DNA from: Candidatus Pantoea soli
Lineage (GTDB): Bacteria > Pseudomonadota > Gammaproteobacteria > Enterobacterales > Enterobacteriaceae
Assembly: GCF_007833795.1 (NCBI RefSeq)
Contig: NZ_CP032702.1
Span: forward strand, 1,984,001-2,048,000
Reading direction: 5' to 3'
DNA: 64,000 nucleotides
Shown here: positions 1 through 9,116 of the stretch, in pieces
Layout: every line of letters begins with the position of its first letter
Numbering within the stretch: the stretch's first letter is position 1
Program-made: the position numbers and the translations under genes
Notes under the pieces: generated by a model
Databases searched by the model: none
The model's input: only the letters and a program-made list of their open reading frames with translations
Told to the model about the DNA's origin: nothing

Positions 1-413
1 TTGCCGACCTGACAAAAGTGGATCGCTACTCTTTTGTCATGCACCTGGTGTCCCGCGTGGTGGGCACGCTGCGTGAGGATCTTGACGTGCTGCATGCCTA
101 CCGCGCCTGCATGAACATGGGCACGCTGAGCGGTGCACCGAAGGTGCGCGCCATGCAGCTGATTGCTGAAAAAGAGGGAACGCGACGCGGCAGCTACGGC
201 GGCGCGGTGGGCTATTTCACCGCCCACGGCGATCTGGACACCTGCATCGTGATTCGCTCCGCCTGGGTGGAAAACGGCATGGCCACCGTGCAGGCCGGTG
301 CCGGGGTGGTGCTGGATTCCCAGCCGCAGGCTGAAGCCGATGAGAGCCGCAACAAAGCCCGCGCTGTGCTGCGCGCCATTGCCACCGCCCATCACTGCAA
401 GGAGATTTTCTGA
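1..413 (+). CDS. trpE: Anthranilate synthase component I, 3' end (partial)
   Basis: The reading frame is open from base 3 with no start in the window, so this is the C-terminal part of TrpE, about 136 residues. TrpE converts chorismate to anthranilate in the first committed step of tryptophan synthesis, using ammonia delivered by TrpG. The segment carries the conserved end of the chorismate-binding domain: the [27 protein letters not shown] and YGGAVGYF stretches and the AGAGVVLDS motif are near-identical to E. coli TrpE. The stop codon overlaps the trpG start (TGATG at 411-415), which indicates translational coupling. The leader peptide and attenuator expected upstream of trpE lie outside the window. 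Confidence 0.97.
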   Translation, partial: ADLTKVDRYSFVMHLVSRVVGTLREDLDVLHAYRACMNMGTLSGAPKVRAMQLIAEKEGTRRGSYGGAVGYFTAHGDLDTCIVIRSAWVENGMATVQAGAGVVLDSQPQAEADESRNKARAVLRAIATAHHCKEIF

Positions 414-1006
414 TGGCCGATATCCTGCTGCTCGATAATATCGACTCCTTTACCTACAACCTCGTTGATCAGCTGCGTACCTTCGGCCACAACGTGGTGA
501 TCTACCGCAACAACGTGCCGGCGGACGTGCTGATTGCGCGCCTGCAGCAGATGGAAAAGCCGGTGCTGATGCTGTCACCCGGCCCGGGCGCACCAAAAGA
601 CGCGGGCTGCATGCCGCAGCTGCTGCAAACGCTGCGCGGACAGCTGCCGATTATCGGTATCTGCCTCGGACATCAGGCGATTGTCGAAGCGTACGGCGGT
701 CATGTCGGCCAGGCGGGAGAAATCCTGCACGGCAAAGCCTCCGCGGTGACGCACGACGGTGAAGCGATGTTTGCCGGCCTGAGCAATCCGCTGCCGGTGG
801 CGCGCTACCATTCGCTGGTTGGCAGCAACACCCCGGCTGAACTTATCGTCAACGCCAGCTACAACGGCATGGTGATGGCGGTGCGCCACGAAGCCGACCG
901 CGTATGCGGCTTCCAGTTCCACCCTGAATCCATCCTTACCACGCAGGGTGCCCGTTTATTAGAGCAGACGCTGAACTGGGCGCTGGCGCCGTATCAGGGA
1001 GAATAA
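413..1006 (+). CDS. trpG: Anthranilate synthase component II (glutamine amidotransferase), unfused
   Basis: A 197-residue class I glutamine amidotransferase that releases ammonia from glutamine for TrpE. The catalytic triad is visible: nucleophile Cys84 in GICLGHQ, and His170 and Glu172 in FQFHPES. The oxyanion-loop motif SPGPGAP lies near residues 55-61. In E. coli this domain is fused to the phosphoribosyltransferase as TrpGD. Here the gene ends with a TAA stop and trpD begins one base later, so the two proteins are made separately. Its start overlaps the trpE stop. The chorismate-pathway context makes TrpG far more likely than the para-aminobenzoate enzyme PabA. Confidence 0.97.
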   Translation: MADILLLDNIDSFTYNLVDQLRTFGHNVVIYRNNVPADVLIARLQQMEKPVLMLSPGPGAPKDAGCMPQLLQTLRGQLPIIGICLGHQAIVEAYGGHVGQAGEILHGKASAVTHDGEAMFAGLSNPLPVARYHSLVGSNTPAELIVNASYNGMVMAVRHEADRVCGFQFHPESILTTQGARLLEQTLNWALAPYQGE

Positions 1007-1007
1007 G

Positions 1008-2006
1008 ATGCAAACGATTCTGGAAAAACTGTATCAGGCGCAGACGCTGAGCCAGGCCGAGAGCCACCAGCTGTTCAGCGCCATCATCACCGGCCAGCTG
1101 GAGCCGACGCAGCTTGCCGCCGCGCTGATCGCCATGAAAGTGCGCGGCGAGCAGCCGGAAGAGATCGCCGGCGCGGCATCTGCGTTGCTGGCTGATGCGA
1201 AGCCGTTTCCCCGTCCCGACTATGCGTTTGCCGATATCGTTGGCACCGGCGGCGACGGCAGCAACAGCATTAACATCTCTACCGCCAGTGCCTTTGTGGC
1301 CGCCACCTGCGGGCTGAAAGTGGCCAAGCACGGTAACCGCAGCGTCTCCAGCAAATCCGGCTCTTCCGACCTGCTGGCCGCGTTTGGTATTAATCTGGAC
1401 ATGCCGGCCGAACAGGCGCGCGCGGCGCTGGATGCGCTGAACGTCTGCTTCCTGTTTGCGCCGCAGTATCACACCGGTTTTCGCCATGCAATGCCGGTGC
1501 GGCAGCAGCTGAAATCGCGCACGCTGTTTAACGTGCTGGGTCCGCTGATCAATCCGGCACGCCCGCCGCTGGCGGTCATTGGCGTCTATAGCCCGGAGCT
1601 GGTGCTGCCGATTGCCCAAACGCTGAAGGTGCTGGGGTATCAGCGCGCGGCAGTGGTGCACGGTGGCGGCATGGATGAAGTTGCGCTGCACAGCGCCACC
1701 CAGGTGGCTGAACTGCGCGAAGGCGAAATCACCCGCTATCAGCTGACGCCCGAAGACTTTGGCTTTGGCTTCCAGCCCAAAGAGGCGCTGGCGGGCGGCA
1801 CCCCGGAAGAAAACCGTGACATTCTGACGCGTTTACTTCAGGGTAAAGGCCAGCCTGCCCATGAGCAGGCCGTTGCGGTCAACGTCGCAATGTTGCTGAA
1901 AGTATTCGGAAATGAAGATTTACGCGAGAACACCGGGCGCGCAGTGGCCGCGATTCGCAGCGGCCAGGCTTATGAGCGCGTTGTCGCGCTGGCAGCGAGA
2001 GGATGA
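1008..2006 (+). CDS. trpD: Anthranilate phosphoribosyltransferase
   Basis: A 332-residue enzyme transferring phosphoribose from PRPP to anthranilate, the second step of tryptophan synthesis. The PRPP-binding glycine loop GTGGDGSNS is at residues 79-87, and [15 protein letters not shown] follows at 107-121, both diagnostic of the family. The length is normal for a free-standing TrpD, which matches the separate upstream trpG. The start lies one base after the trpG stop, and the stop is followed by the trpC ATG one base later, so trpG, trpD and trpC are read as one tightly coupled message. Confidence 0.97.
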   Translation: MQTILEKLYQAQTLSQAESHQLFSAIITGQLEPTQLAAALIAMKVRGEQPEEIAGAASALLADAKPFPRPDYAFADIVGTGGDGSNSINISTASAFVAATCGLKVAKHGNRSVSSKSGSSDLLAAFGINLDMPAEQARAALDALNVCFLFAPQYHTGFRHAMPVRQQLKSRTLFNVLGPLINPARPPLAVIGVYSPELVLPIAQTLKVLGYQRAAVVHGGGMDEVALHSATQVAELREGEITRYQLTPEDFGFGFQPKEALAGGTPEENRDILTRLLQGKGQPAHEQAVAVNVAMLLKVFGNEDLRENTGRAVAAIRSGQAYERVVALAARG

Positions 2007-2007
2007 G

Positions 2008-3375
2008 ATGAGTATCAAAGGCACCGTTTTAGAGAAAATCGTACAGGATAAAGCCGTCTGGGTGGCGGCACGTCAGGCGCAGCAGCCGCTGGCAAGCTTC
2101 CGCAACGATCTGCAACCGGCACAGCGCCACTTTTACGATGCGCTGCGCGGTACCCGCACCGTGTTTATTCTGGAGTGCAAAAAAGCCTCGCCGTCGAAAG
2201 GGCTGATTCGCGAAGATTTTGATCCGGCCACCATTGCCGGCATCTATCGCCATCACGCTTCGGCCGTCTCCGTGCTGACCGATGAAAAGTATTTTCAGGG
2301 GAAGTTCGAATTTCTGCCGATTGTCAGTGCGGCCATTACCCAGCCGGTGTTGTGTAAAGATTTCATTATCGACCCCTATCAGATCTATCTGGCGCGCCAC
2401 TATCAGGCCGATGCGATTCTGCTGATGCTCTCCGTGCTGGATGATGAGCAGTATCGCCAGCTGGCGGCAGTGGCCCACAGTCTGAATATGGGCGTGCTGA
2501 CGGAAGTCAGCAACGAGGATGAGCTGGCGCGCGCTATCGCACTGGAAGCCCGGGTGGTGGGCATTAACAACCGTGACCTGCGCGATCTCTCCATTGACCT
2601 CAACCGCACGCGCCAGCTGGCACCGCGCCTGGGGCATGGCGTCACGGTCATCAGTGAATCCGGCATCCACAACTATGCTCAGGTGCGGGAATTAAGCCAT
2701 TTTGCTCAGGGGTTCCTGATCGGCTCTGCCCTGATGGAAGAAGCCGATCTCAACGCGGGCGTCTGCCGCGTCCTGCTTGGTGATAACAAGGTCTGCGGCC
2801 TGACACGCGCAGAAGATGCGCGCGTCGCGCATGAAGCCGGCGCAATCTATGGCGGCTTGATTTTTGCCGCCGGTTCCCCGCGCTGCATTGATGTGGAGCA
2901 GGCGCAGCGCGTGATTGGCGGCGCGCCGCTGAAGTACGTCGGTGTGTTCCGCAATAACAGTATCAGTGACATTGTCACTCTGGCGCGCACTCTGTCGCTT
3001 GCTGCCGTACAGTTGCACGGTGATGAAGACCCGGCATTTGTGGCTGCGCTGCGGCAGGCATTGCCGGCGTCGGTCAGCATCTGGAAAGCCCTGAGCATTA
3101 AAGATCGCCTGCCCGCGCGTGACTGGCCACACGTTGACCGTTACGTGCTGGACAATGGTCAGGGCGGCACCGGCCAGCGCTTCGACTGGTCGCTGCTGCA
3201 GGGGGAAGACCTCAGCAATGTGCTGCTGGCCGGTGGCCTGAGCGCGGATAACTGTGTGGAAGCCGCACGACTCGGTTGCGCCGGGCTCGACTTCAACTCC
3301 GGTGTGGAAGCATCGCCCGGCATCAAAGATGCGGCAAAAGTCGCGGCAGTGTTCCGTACGCTGCGCGCCTATTAA
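2008..3375 (+). CDS. trpC: Bifunctional indole-3-glycerol-phosphate synthase / phosphoribosylanthranilate isomerase
   Basis: A 455-residue fusion of TrpC (roughly residues 1-255) and TrpF (roughly 256-455), each a TIM barrel, catalysing the two steps between phosphoribosylanthranilate and indole-glycerol phosphate. The TrpC half shows FILECKKASPSKG with the catalytic Glu and Lys, CKDFIIDPYQ and the ISESGI motif. The TrpF half shows VCGLTR with the catalytic Cys and LDFNSGVE with the catalytic Asp. An upstream in-frame codon at 1912 would lengthen the protein into trpD. The ATG at 2008, one base after the trpD stop, fits the family N-terminus better. The length is close to E. coli TrpC (453 residues). 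Confidence 0.97.
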   Translation: MSIKGTVLEKIVQDKAVWVAARQAQQPLASFRNDLQPAQRHFYDALRGTRTVFILECKKASPSKGLIREDFDPATIAGIYRHHASAVSVLTDEKYFQGKFEFLPIVSAAITQPVLCKDFIIDPYQIYLARHYQADAILLMLSVLDDEQYRQLAAVAHSLNMGVLTEVSNEDELARAIALEARVVGINNRDLRDLSIDLNRTRQLAPRLGHGVTVISESGIHNYAQVRELSHFAQGFLIGSALMEEADLNAGVCRVLLGDNKVCGLTRAEDARVAHEAGAIYGGLIFAAGSPRCIDVEQAQRVIGGAPLKYVGVFRNNSISDIVTLARTLSLAAVQLHGDEDPAFVAALRQALPASVSIWKALSIKDRLPARDWPHVDRYVLDNGQGGTGQRFDWSLLQGEDLSNVLLAGGLSADNCVEAARLGCAGLDFNSGVEASPGIKDAAKVAAVFRTLRAY

Positions 3376-3420
3376 TTTCGCCTGCCCGCCGCGCGCGGGC
3401 CGGATAAGGAAAGTGAGACC

Positions 3421-4614
3421 ATGACAACGTTATTGAACCCCTATTTTGGTGAGTTTGGCGGTCAGTATGTGCCGCAGATCCTGATGCCTGCCCTGCGCCA
3501 GCTGGAAGCGGCCTTTGTCGAAGCACAGCGCGATCCGGCGTTTCAGGCTGAATTCACGGATTTGCTGAAAAACTATGCCGGTCGCCCGACCGCGCTGACG
3601 CTGTGCAGTAACCTGACCCAGGGCAGCAACACCCGCCTTTACCTGAAGCGCGAAGATCTGCTGCACGGCGGCGCGCATAAAACCAATCAGGTGCTGGGCC
3701 AGGCTCTGCTGGCGAAGCGGATGGGCAAAAATGAGATCATTGCGGAAACCGGTGCCGGCCAGCACGGTGTCGCATCCGCACTGGCCTGTGCGCTGCTGGG
3801 CATGAAGTGCCGCATCTATATGGGAGCCAAAGACGTGGAGCGTCAGTCGCCAAACGTGTTCCGCATGCGGCTGATGGGCGCGGAAGTGATCCCGGTGCAC
3901 AGCGGGTCCGCCACGCTGAAAGATGCCTGCAACGAGGCGCTGCGTGACTGGTCTGGCAGCTATGAAACCGCGCACTATATGCTCGGCACCGCCGCCGGCC
4001 CGCATCCGTTCCCGACCATTGTACGGGAGTTTCAGCGGATGATTGGCGAAGAGACCAAAGCGCAGATTCTGGAAAAAGAGGGTCGTCTGCCGGATGCGGT
4101 GCTCGCCTGCGTTGGCGGCGGGTCCAATGCCATCGGTATGTTTGCTGATTTTATTGATGAAACCGCCGTCCGCCTGATTGGTGTTGAACCGGCCGGTCAC
4201 GGCATCGAAACCGGCGAACACGGCGCGCCACTTAAGCATGGTCGTGTGGGCATCTATTTCGGCATGAAAGCGCCGATGATGCAGACCGAAGAGGGGCAGA
4301 TCGAAGAGTCTTACTCCATTTCTGCCGGACTGGATTTCCCGTCTGTAGGACCGCAGCATGCTCACCTCAACAGCACCGGTCGTGCCGACTATGTATCAAT
4401 TACCGATGATGAAGCGCTGGATGCGTTCAAAACCCTGTGCCGCGCAGAAGGGATTATCCCGGCGCTGGAGTCGTCACATGCGCTGGCCTATGCGCTGAAA
4501 ATGATTCGCGAGAATCCGGAAAAAGAGCAGCTGCTGGTGGTTAACCTCTCCGGCCGCGGCGATAAAGACATCTTCACCGTTCACGATATTCTGAAAGCTA
4601 AGGGAGAGATCTGA
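3421..4614 (+). CDS. trpB: Tryptophan synthase beta chain
   Basis: A 397-residue PLP enzyme that joins indole to serine to make tryptophan. His86-Lys87 in HGGAHKTNQ is the PLP Schiff-base site, and the phosphate-binding glycine loop appears as [10 protein letters not shown]. The start is preceded by a good ribosome-binding site (AAGGAAAG, 3408-3415). The 45-base gap from trpC is the longest inside this operon. The stop overlaps the trpA start (TGATG), which suits the fixed alpha-beta stoichiometry of the complex. Confidence 0.98.
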   Translation: MTTLLNPYFGEFGGQYVPQILMPALRQLEAAFVEAQRDPAFQAEFTDLLKNYAGRPTALTLCSNLTQGSNTRLYLKREDLLHGGAHKTNQVLGQALLAKRMGKNEIIAETGAGQHGVASALACALLGMKCRIYMGAKDVERQSPNVFRMRLMGAEVIPVHSGSATLKDACNEALRDWSGSYETAHYMLGTAAGPHPFPTIVREFQRMIGEETKAQILEKEGRLPDAVLACVGGGSNAIGMFADFIDETAVRLIGVEPAGHGIETGEHGAPLKHGRVGIYFGMKAPMMQTEEGQIEESYSISAGLDFPSVGPQHAHLNSTGRADYVSITDDEALDAFKTLCRAEGIIPALESSHALAYALKMIRENPEKEQLLVVNLSGRGDKDIFTVHDILKAKGEI

Positions 4615-5417
4615 TGGAACGTTATAGTCAGCTGTTTCAGCGCCTGGCGGCAAAGCAGGAAGGCGCGTTCGTTCCTTTTGTCACCCTCGGCGATCCGTCA
4701 CCGGCGCTGTCGCTGCAGATTATCGATACGCTGGTCGCTGGCGGAGCCGATGCGCTGGAGCTGGGCATCCCTTTCTCTGATCCGCTGGCCGATGGCCCGA
4801 CCATTCAGGGCGCCACGCTGCGCGCCTTTGCCGCCGGCACCACCGTGGCGCAGTGTTTTGAAATGCTGGCCACGGTGCGTCAGAAGTACCCGGATTTACC
4901 GATCGGCCTGCTGATGTACGCCAACCTGGTATTCAGCCGCGGCATCGATAACTTTTATGCGCAGTGCGCTGCTGTCGGCGTGGATTCCGTGCTGGTGGCG
5001 GATGTGCCGGTTGAAGAGTCGGCACCGTTCCGTCAGGCTGCACTGCGCCACAATATTGCGCCGATTTTTATCTGCCCGCCGAATGCCAGCGACGACCTGC
5101 TGCGTGAGATTGCCACGCACGGGCGCGGCTACACCTACCTGCTGTCACGCGCCGGCGTCACCGGGGCGGAAAACCGCGCCAGCCTGCCGCTTCAGCATCT
5201 GATTGAGAAGCTGCGCGACTACCAGGCCGCGCCGCCGCTGCAGGGCTTCGGCATTTCGGAACCCGGCCAGGTAAAAGAAGCGATTGCCGCCGGGGCCGCC
5301 GGGACGATCTCCGGTTCAGCCATCGTAAAAATCATCGAGCGCAACCAGAGCGATCCGGCAGCGCTGCTGCAGGCGCTGCAGGCGTTTGTCAGCAGCCTGA
5401 AAGCGGCGACCCGCTAA
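4614..5417 (+). CDS. trpA: Tryptophan synthase alpha chain
   Basis: A 267-residue TIM-barrel lyase that cleaves indole-glycerol phosphate and channels indole to TrpB. The catalytic acids are present: Glu49 in [11 protein letters not shown] and Asp60 in LADGPTIQ. The phosphate-binding end of the barrel ([19 protein letters not shown]) is intact. The length is one residue short of the E. coli protein. It is the last trp gene and is followed nine bases after its stop by a strong hairpin terminator. Confidence 0.98.
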   Translation: MERYSQLFQRLAAKQEGAFVPFVTLGDPSPALSLQIIDTLVAGGADALELGIPFSDPLADGPTIQGATLRAFAAGTTVAQCFEMLATVRQKYPDLPIGLLMYANLVFSRGIDNFYAQCAAVGVDSVLVADVPVEESAPFRQAALRHNIAPIFICPPNASDDLLREIATHGRGYTYLLSRAGVTGAENRASLPLQHLIEKLRDYQAAPPLQGFGISEPGQVKEAIAAGAAGTISGSAIVKIIERNQSDPAALLQALQAFVSSLKAATR

Positions 5418-5425
5418 GCGGCACG

Positions 5426-5463
5426 CCCGGTCTTGTCCGCGGATAAGGCCGGGTTTCTCTCTG
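5426..5463 (+). terminator. Rho-independent terminator of the trp operon
   Basis: A stem of about twelve pairs, including a few G-T pairs, is formed by 5426-5437 and 5442-5453 with a four-base loop, followed by TTTCTCTCT. It lies just after trpA and probably ends the trp message. Confidence 0.8.
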
Positions 5464-5592
5464 TGCGCCAGCCTGAAACCCCTTCCCCTGACTTTTTCAT
5501 TGCGTCTGAGTTGCCTAATAGTCAACCTCAGCCCACACTTAATTGCACCGTCTCGTTACGGGGTAAAACCATCTAAGACAGGGAGATAACCA

Positions 5593-5907
5593 ATGAAATT
5601 GTTCAAAGTCGTTGCGGGATTTTTAGTGGCTGCTGTGATGGCGCTGACGCTCAGTGCCTGTGCTCCTACCGCTACCCATGAAGGTACCGGCGGGTATATC
5701 GACGATACGGTAATTACCACCAAAGTCAAAGCGAAACTGCTGGATGATCAGGCGCTGAAATCAACCGAGATCAACGTCGAAACCTTTAAAGGTAAGGTTC
5801 AGCTGAGTGGCTTTGTCAGCTCGCCGCAGATGGCTAATCGCGCCGTGGCCGTGACGCGCACCGTGGCCGGTGTGAAATCGGTCGTCAACAATATGCAGAT
5901 CAAATAA
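5593..5907 (+). CDS. BON-domain lipoprotein
   Basis: A 104-residue protein with a clear lipoprotein signal: a charged start, a hydrophobic stretch at residues 8-19 and the lipobox LSAC with the modified cysteine at position 23. Alanine follows the cysteine, so outer-membrane sorting is expected. Residues about 38-104 form a single BON domain (DTVITTKVKAKLLDD, VQLSGFV, VAGVKSVVNNM), the OsmY-like fold thought to bind phospholipid. The gene has its own ribosome-binding site (CAGGGAG) and terminator and is not part of the trp operon. It is not found at this position in E. coli as I remember it. The function is unknown; a role in envelope stress is inferred from the family only. Confidence 0.85.
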   Translation: MKLFKVVAGFLVAAVMALTLSACAPTATHEGTGGYIDDTVITTKVKAKLLDDQALKSTEINVETFKGKVQLSGFVSSPQMANRAVAVTRTVAGVKSVVNNMQIK

Positions 5908-5913
5908 TCCTGC

Positions 5914-5940
5914 GGGCGGCTTTCGGGCCGCCCGTTTTTC
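5914..5940 (+). terminator. Rho-independent terminator after the BON lipoprotein
   Basis: A perfect seven-pair GC stem (GGGCGGC at 5914-5920 with GCCGCCC at 5927-5933), a six-base loop and GTTTTTC follow the stop by six bases. Confidence 0.9.
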
Positions 5941-5949
5941 TCTGTTGGC

Positions 5950-6582
5950 TCAGAAACGATAGCCAACACCAAAGAAGAACACCCAGGGATCGATGCGCGT
6001 ATCAATGTTCTTTTGCACGCCGCCTGCCTTAAACTTCACTTCCGTATCAATATCCATGTACCACAGCGACGCGTTCAGCATCCAGTCGCGGTTAATCTGA
6101 TAATCCAGACCGACCTGGCCGGCAGCGCCCCACGAATCTTTGACGCTGAGATCGCTCAGCCCGGCATCCCGGCCGGTCTGATTGAATTTGGCATCATAGA
6201 AGATGGTGTAGTTGATACCGACCCCCACATACGGCCGCACCGCGCTGTTGCTGTCCAGAAAGTAGTATTGCGCCATCAGCGTGGGTGGCAGCTGGCGTAC
6301 GGTGGCCAGATTACCGGTCGGGCCAAGCCCGACTTTATGGCGGAATGGCGTGGCCGCCAGCAGTTCAACACCCAGATGATCGGTTGCCATCCAGGTCAGC
6401 GTCAGACCCAGCTGGGTATCATTGCTGACGCTAAATCCGCCCATTCCCATCACATTGTCAGAGCCTTCAGTGGGCCGCACGGTGGCGCTCCCGGCGCGGA
6501 CAAACACATCGCCTGCCTGATGGGCCAGCGCCAGTTGGGGAAGCGCCAGCGACATCAGCAGCGCACAGGTTCTCAGTTTCAT
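5950..6582 (-). CDS. ompW: Outer membrane protein W
   Basis: A 210-residue eight-stranded outer-membrane barrel, with a signal peptide of about 20 residues ending in ALA before HQAGD. Conserved OmpW stretches are present (VRAGSATVRPTEG, ELLAATPFRHK, PTLMAQYYF, GLSDLSVKDSWGAAGQVG), and the protein ends in aromatic YRF, the usual signal for barrel assembly. A longer frame exists upstream to 6630. The ATG at 6582 was chosen because it starts the signal peptide and follows AAAGGAG. E. coli OmpW is induced under anaerobiosis, and a perfect FNR box lies about 115 bases upstream here. Confidence 0.96.
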   Translation of the reverse strand: MKLRTCALLMSLALPQLALAHQAGDVFVRAGSATVRPTEGSDNVMGMGGFSVSNDTQLGLTLTWMATDHLGVELLAATPFRHKVGLGPTGNLATVRQLPPTLMAQYYFLDSNSAVRPYVGVGINYTIFYDAKFNQTGRDAGLSDLSVKDSWGAAGQVGLDYQINRDWMLNASLWYMDIDTEVKFKAGGVQKNIDTRIDPWVFFFGVGYRF

Positions 6583-6696
6583 TATCACTCCTTTGCCAGA
6601 ACAGGGTATCAGGGCTTTTCGCGGCACCATGTGTACCCTTTTTCCGGCAAAAGATCATCTGCATCAGTTCCGGTTAAGTAGTTAAAAAACAATGAT

Positions 6697-6710
6697 TTGA
6701 TTCAGATCAA
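6697..6710 (-). promoter_or_regulatory. FNR box upstream of ompW
   Basis: TTGAT-N4-ATCAA matches the FNR consensus at all ten fixed positions. It lies between the divergent ompW and YkgJ-like genes. Oxygen control of ompW by FNR is known in E. coli. I could not fix a -10 element at standard spacing, so the class of activation is unclear. Confidence 0.65.
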
Positions 6711-6824
6711 TTTTGCCTTTACACGCAGACATAAAATTCCTGTTGCTGAAAGTTCACGGCGAAATTATGTTGCTCTTTCCCTTTGTGATTTTGGTTCGAT
6801 GCCTCAGGAGTGGCGGGCGATCAG

Positions 6825-7241
6825 ATGAGCGATTCACTTAACCCTTGTATGACCTGCGGCGCCTGCTGCGCCCATTTCCGCGTTTCTTTTTACTGGGCTG
6901 AAGCCGATGATGCCGGCGGCGTCGTGCCGGTTGAACTTACCGAGCCCCTGAGCCTGTTAATGCGCAATATGCGCGGCACCAACGACCGCCCCCCGCGCTG
7001 CATTGCGCTCCAGGGCGAGCCGGGCAGCTGCGTCTCGTGCGGGATATATTCACAGCTCCCGTCACCCTGCCGCGAATTTGCCATGTCGGGCGAAAATGGC
7101 GTGTGGAATGAAGCCTGCGATCGGGCGCGGGCGCGCTACGGCCTGCCTGCGCTTTTTCACCCTTCTTTACCTGATATGACAGAAAGTTATGGCATTGCAG
7201 GTGCCAGCCAGCCAGCAGAACATGTACAATCGCCGGGTTAA
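6825..7241 (+). CDS. YkgJ-family cysteine-cluster protein
   Basis: A 138-residue small soluble protein of the YkgJ/YcgN cysteine-cluster family (CxxCxxCC type). It begins with PCMTCGACC and has further cysteines in [18 protein letters not shown] and ACDRAR, a pattern suited to binding zinc or an iron-sulphur centre. The VSFYWAEAD and [14 protein letters not shown] stretches resemble E. coli YkgJ. A GTG at 6810 could extend it by five residues, but the AGGAG at 6806-6810 overlaps that codon. The ATG at 6825 is therefore preferred, although its spacing is long. The last 20 or so residues have no counterpart that I recognise. The biochemical role is not known. Confidence 0.85.
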   Translation: MSDSLNPCMTCGACCAHFRVSFYWAEADDAGGVVPVELTEPLSLLMRNMRGTNDRPPRCIALQGEPGSCVSCGIYSQLPSPCREFAMSGENGVWNEACDRARARYGLPALFHPSLPDMTESYGIAGASQPAEHVQSPG

Positions 7242-7268
7242 TTAACCCGGTTCCTTCAAGGAGTGTAC

Positions 7269-8003
7269 ATGTCTATCACGGCAAGCTCGTTATACCGTGA
7301 CACAGGAAATTTTCTGCGCCATCAGCTGGTCACCATTGTGCTGATGGCGCTGCTGACCTCGTTTATTACCGTTATTGTTGGCCATGCCTTAACGCCAGGT
7401 GAGGATCAGCTTTCGCTGCTGAGCCAGACCGATGACAGCGCCTCATCGCTGTTTGAACTGGTGCAGAACATGTCACCGGATCAGCAGCGCATTCTGCTGC
7501 GCGCGTCCGCTGCCGGTACGTTCGCTGCGCTGATCGGCAATACGCTGCTGCTCGGCGGTATGCTGTGCCTGATCCCGATGGTCTCCAGTGGCCAGCGCGT
7601 CAGCGCCCTGCGGGCCATCGGCGCCTCTGCCCCGCTGCTGCCGAAACTGCTGTTGCAGACCTTCCTGATTACACTGCTGGTCCAGCTGGGCTTTATGGTG
7701 CTGATGGTGCCTGGCGTGCTGCTGGCCATACTGCTGTCGCTGGCGCCGGTGATGCTGGTGAGCGAAAAACAGGGCGTCATCGGTGCCATGCGCGCCAGTA
7801 TGCGTCTGGCCTGGAAAAACATTAAGGTGATCGCGCCGGCAATTGTGCTGTGGTTACTGGCGAAGATTGTGCTGATGTTTTTCTTCTCCTCACTGACGGT
7901 GCTGCCGGCCAACGTGGCGTCTGTGGTGCTGAATGCGCTGGGTAATCTGGTTTCTGCCATTCTGATTATTTATTTGTACCGGCTCTATATGCTGTTACGT
8001 TAA
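7269..8003 (+). CDS. yciC: YciC inner-membrane protein (UPF0259)
   Basis: A 244-residue integral membrane protein with about six hydrophobic segments. It matches E. coli YciC in the N-terminus ([14 protein letters not shown]), the VQNMSPDQQ loop and the [19 protein letters not shown] motif. The function is unknown. The ATG at 7269 follows AAGGAG at good spacing and matches the E. coli start; an upstream GTG at 7263 is less likely. It lies in the conserved ompW-yciC-yciB-yciA run on the plus strand. Confidence 0.94.
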   Translation: MSITASSLYRDTGNFLRHQLVTIVLMALLTSFITVIVGHALTPGEDQLSLLSQTDDSASSLFELVQNMSPDQQRILLRASAAGTFAALIGNTLLLGGMLCLIPMVSSGQRVSALRAIGASAPLLPKLLLQTFLITLLVQLGFMVLMVPGVLLAILLSLAPVMLVSEKQGVIGAMRASMRLAWKNIKVIAPAIVLWLLAKIVLMFFFSSLTVLPANVASVVLNALGNLVSAILIIYLYRLYMLLR

Positions 8004-8062
8004 GCGTTGCGGCGCTCAGCTGAGCGCCTTAACTGAATGCTTTTGTTCTGACTGGAAACGCT

Positions 8063-8602
8063 ATGAAGCAGTTACTCGATTTTCTTCCCCTGGTGGTGTT
8101 CTTCATCTTCTACAAGCTCTATGACATTTTTGTCGCGTCAGGTGCGCTGGTGATTGCTACCGGTATCGCGCTGGTGATCAGCTGGGTGCTGTACCGCAAA
8201 CTGGAGAAAATGACCCTGTTCACCTTTGTGCTGGTGGCGGTGTTCGGCACGCTGACCTATGTCTTCCACAACGATGAATTCATCAAATGGAAAGTCACCG
8301 TCATCTACTCACTGTTCGCGCTGGCGCTGCTGTACAGCCAGTGGTTTATGAAGCAGCCGCTGATCCAGACCATGCTGGGCAAAGAGCTGCAGCTGCCAAG
8401 GACGGTCTGGCGCAGGCTGAATATCGCCTGGGCGCTCTTCTTCCTCGCCTGCGGCCTGGCAAATATCTACGTCGCGTTTTGGTTATCGCAGGAATTTTGG
8501 GTTAATTTTAAAGTGTTCGGTCTGACTGGCCTCACCCTGCTGTTTACCCTGTTAAGCGGTGTTTATATCTGGCGACAGATGCCGCAGCAGGAACAAAAAT
8601 AA
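8063..8602 (+). CDS. yciB: Inner-membrane septation-related protein YciB
   Basis: A 179-residue protein with about five transmembrane segments, the same length as E. coli YciB (IspA/IspZ family). It begins with [26 protein letters not shown], and the interior [19 protein letters not shown] is the family signature. YciB has been tied to cell-envelope integrity and septation, but its molecular activity is not settled. The gene stands between yciC and yciA as in E. coli. Confidence 0.95.
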   Translation: MKQLLDFLPLVVFFIFYKLYDIFVASGALVIATGIALVISWVLYRKLEKMTLFTFVLVAVFGTLTYVFHNDEFIKWKVTVIYSLFALALLYSQWFMKQPLIQTMLGKELQLPRTVWRRLNIAWALFFLACGLANIYVAFWLSQEFWVNFKVFGLTGLTLLFTLLSGVYIWRQMPQQEQK

Positions 8603-8611
8603 TATCCCGCT

Positions 8612-8637
8612 GCCCGGTGCTGACCGGGCTTCTCTTC
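8612..8637 (+). terminator. Possible terminator between yciB and yciA
   Basis: A seven-pair stem (GCCCGGT with ACCGGGC, loop of four) is followed by the interrupted T-rich run TTCTCTTC. It may only partly end transcription, since yciA begins 20 bases later. Confidence 0.45.
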
Positions 8638-8657
8638 ACCTGCAGAAGAACTGAGCA

Positions 8658-9074
8658 ATGGACGAAAAACATAAGTTGCCGCAAGGCGAAATGGTGTCGC
8701 GTACCCTGGCGATGCCGGCCGATACCAATGCCAATGGCGATATTTTTGGCGGCTGGCTGATGTCACAGATGGACATGGGCGGTGCCATTATGGCGAAAGA
8801 GATCGCTGAAGGCCGCGTCGTCACCGTCCGCGTTGACGGCATGAGCTTTCTCAAACCGGTAGCGGTTGGCGACGTGGTGAGCTGTTACGCCCGCTGCATC
8901 CGCACCGGCAATAGCTCTATGACCATCAATGTGGAGGTGTGGATTAAGAAAGTCTCATCCGAGCCGATCGGTCAGACCTACTGCGCCACCGAGGCGGTCT
9001 TTGTCTATGTCGCCGTAGATAACGCCGGGAAATCCCGTCCGCTGCCGCCGGGTAAAGCTAACCTCAGCGACTGA
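8658..9074 (+). CDS. yciA: Acyl-CoA thioesterase YciA
   Basis: A 138-residue hot-dog-fold thioesterase hydrolysing a wide range of acyl-CoAs in the cytosol. The signature helix GDIFGGWLMSQMDMGGAIMA with the catalytic Asp near residue 42 follows the N-terminal MPADTNANG. The VDGMSFLKPVAVGDVVSCYA strand region is also typical. The length is close to the E. coli protein (132 residues). It is the last rightward gene before the convergent tonB. Confidence 0.95.
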   Translation: MDEKHKLPQGEMVSRTLAMPADTNANGDIFGGWLMSQMDMGGAIMAKEIAEGRVVTVRVDGMSFLKPVAVGDVVSCYARCIRTGNSSMTINVEVWIKKVSSEPIGQTYCATEAVFVYVAVDNAGKSRPLPPGKANLSD

Positions 9075-9078
9075 CCGG

Positions 9079-9108
9079 CAAAAAAAAGCGGTCATTACGC
9101 TGACCGCT
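9079..9108 (-). terminator. Rho-independent terminator of tonB
   Basis: The perfect eight-pair stem AGCGGTCA/TGACCGCT (9087-9094 and 9101-9108) is followed on the minus strand by a run of T (A7 on the plus strand). It lies between the convergent ends of yciA and tonB and works best for tonB. Confidence 0.85.
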
Positions 9109-9116
9109 TGTGTCGT

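Noticed and set aside
936..1691. A 251-codon frame antisense to trpG/trpD
   Set aside because: It runs opposite a conserved enzyme gene, has no ribosome site and an unlikely Arg/His/Gln-rich composition caused by GC-rich codons of the real gene.
3430..4365. A 311-codon frame antisense to trpB
   Set aside because: It is fully inside a certain gene on the other strand, with shadow-like composition and no independent start signals.
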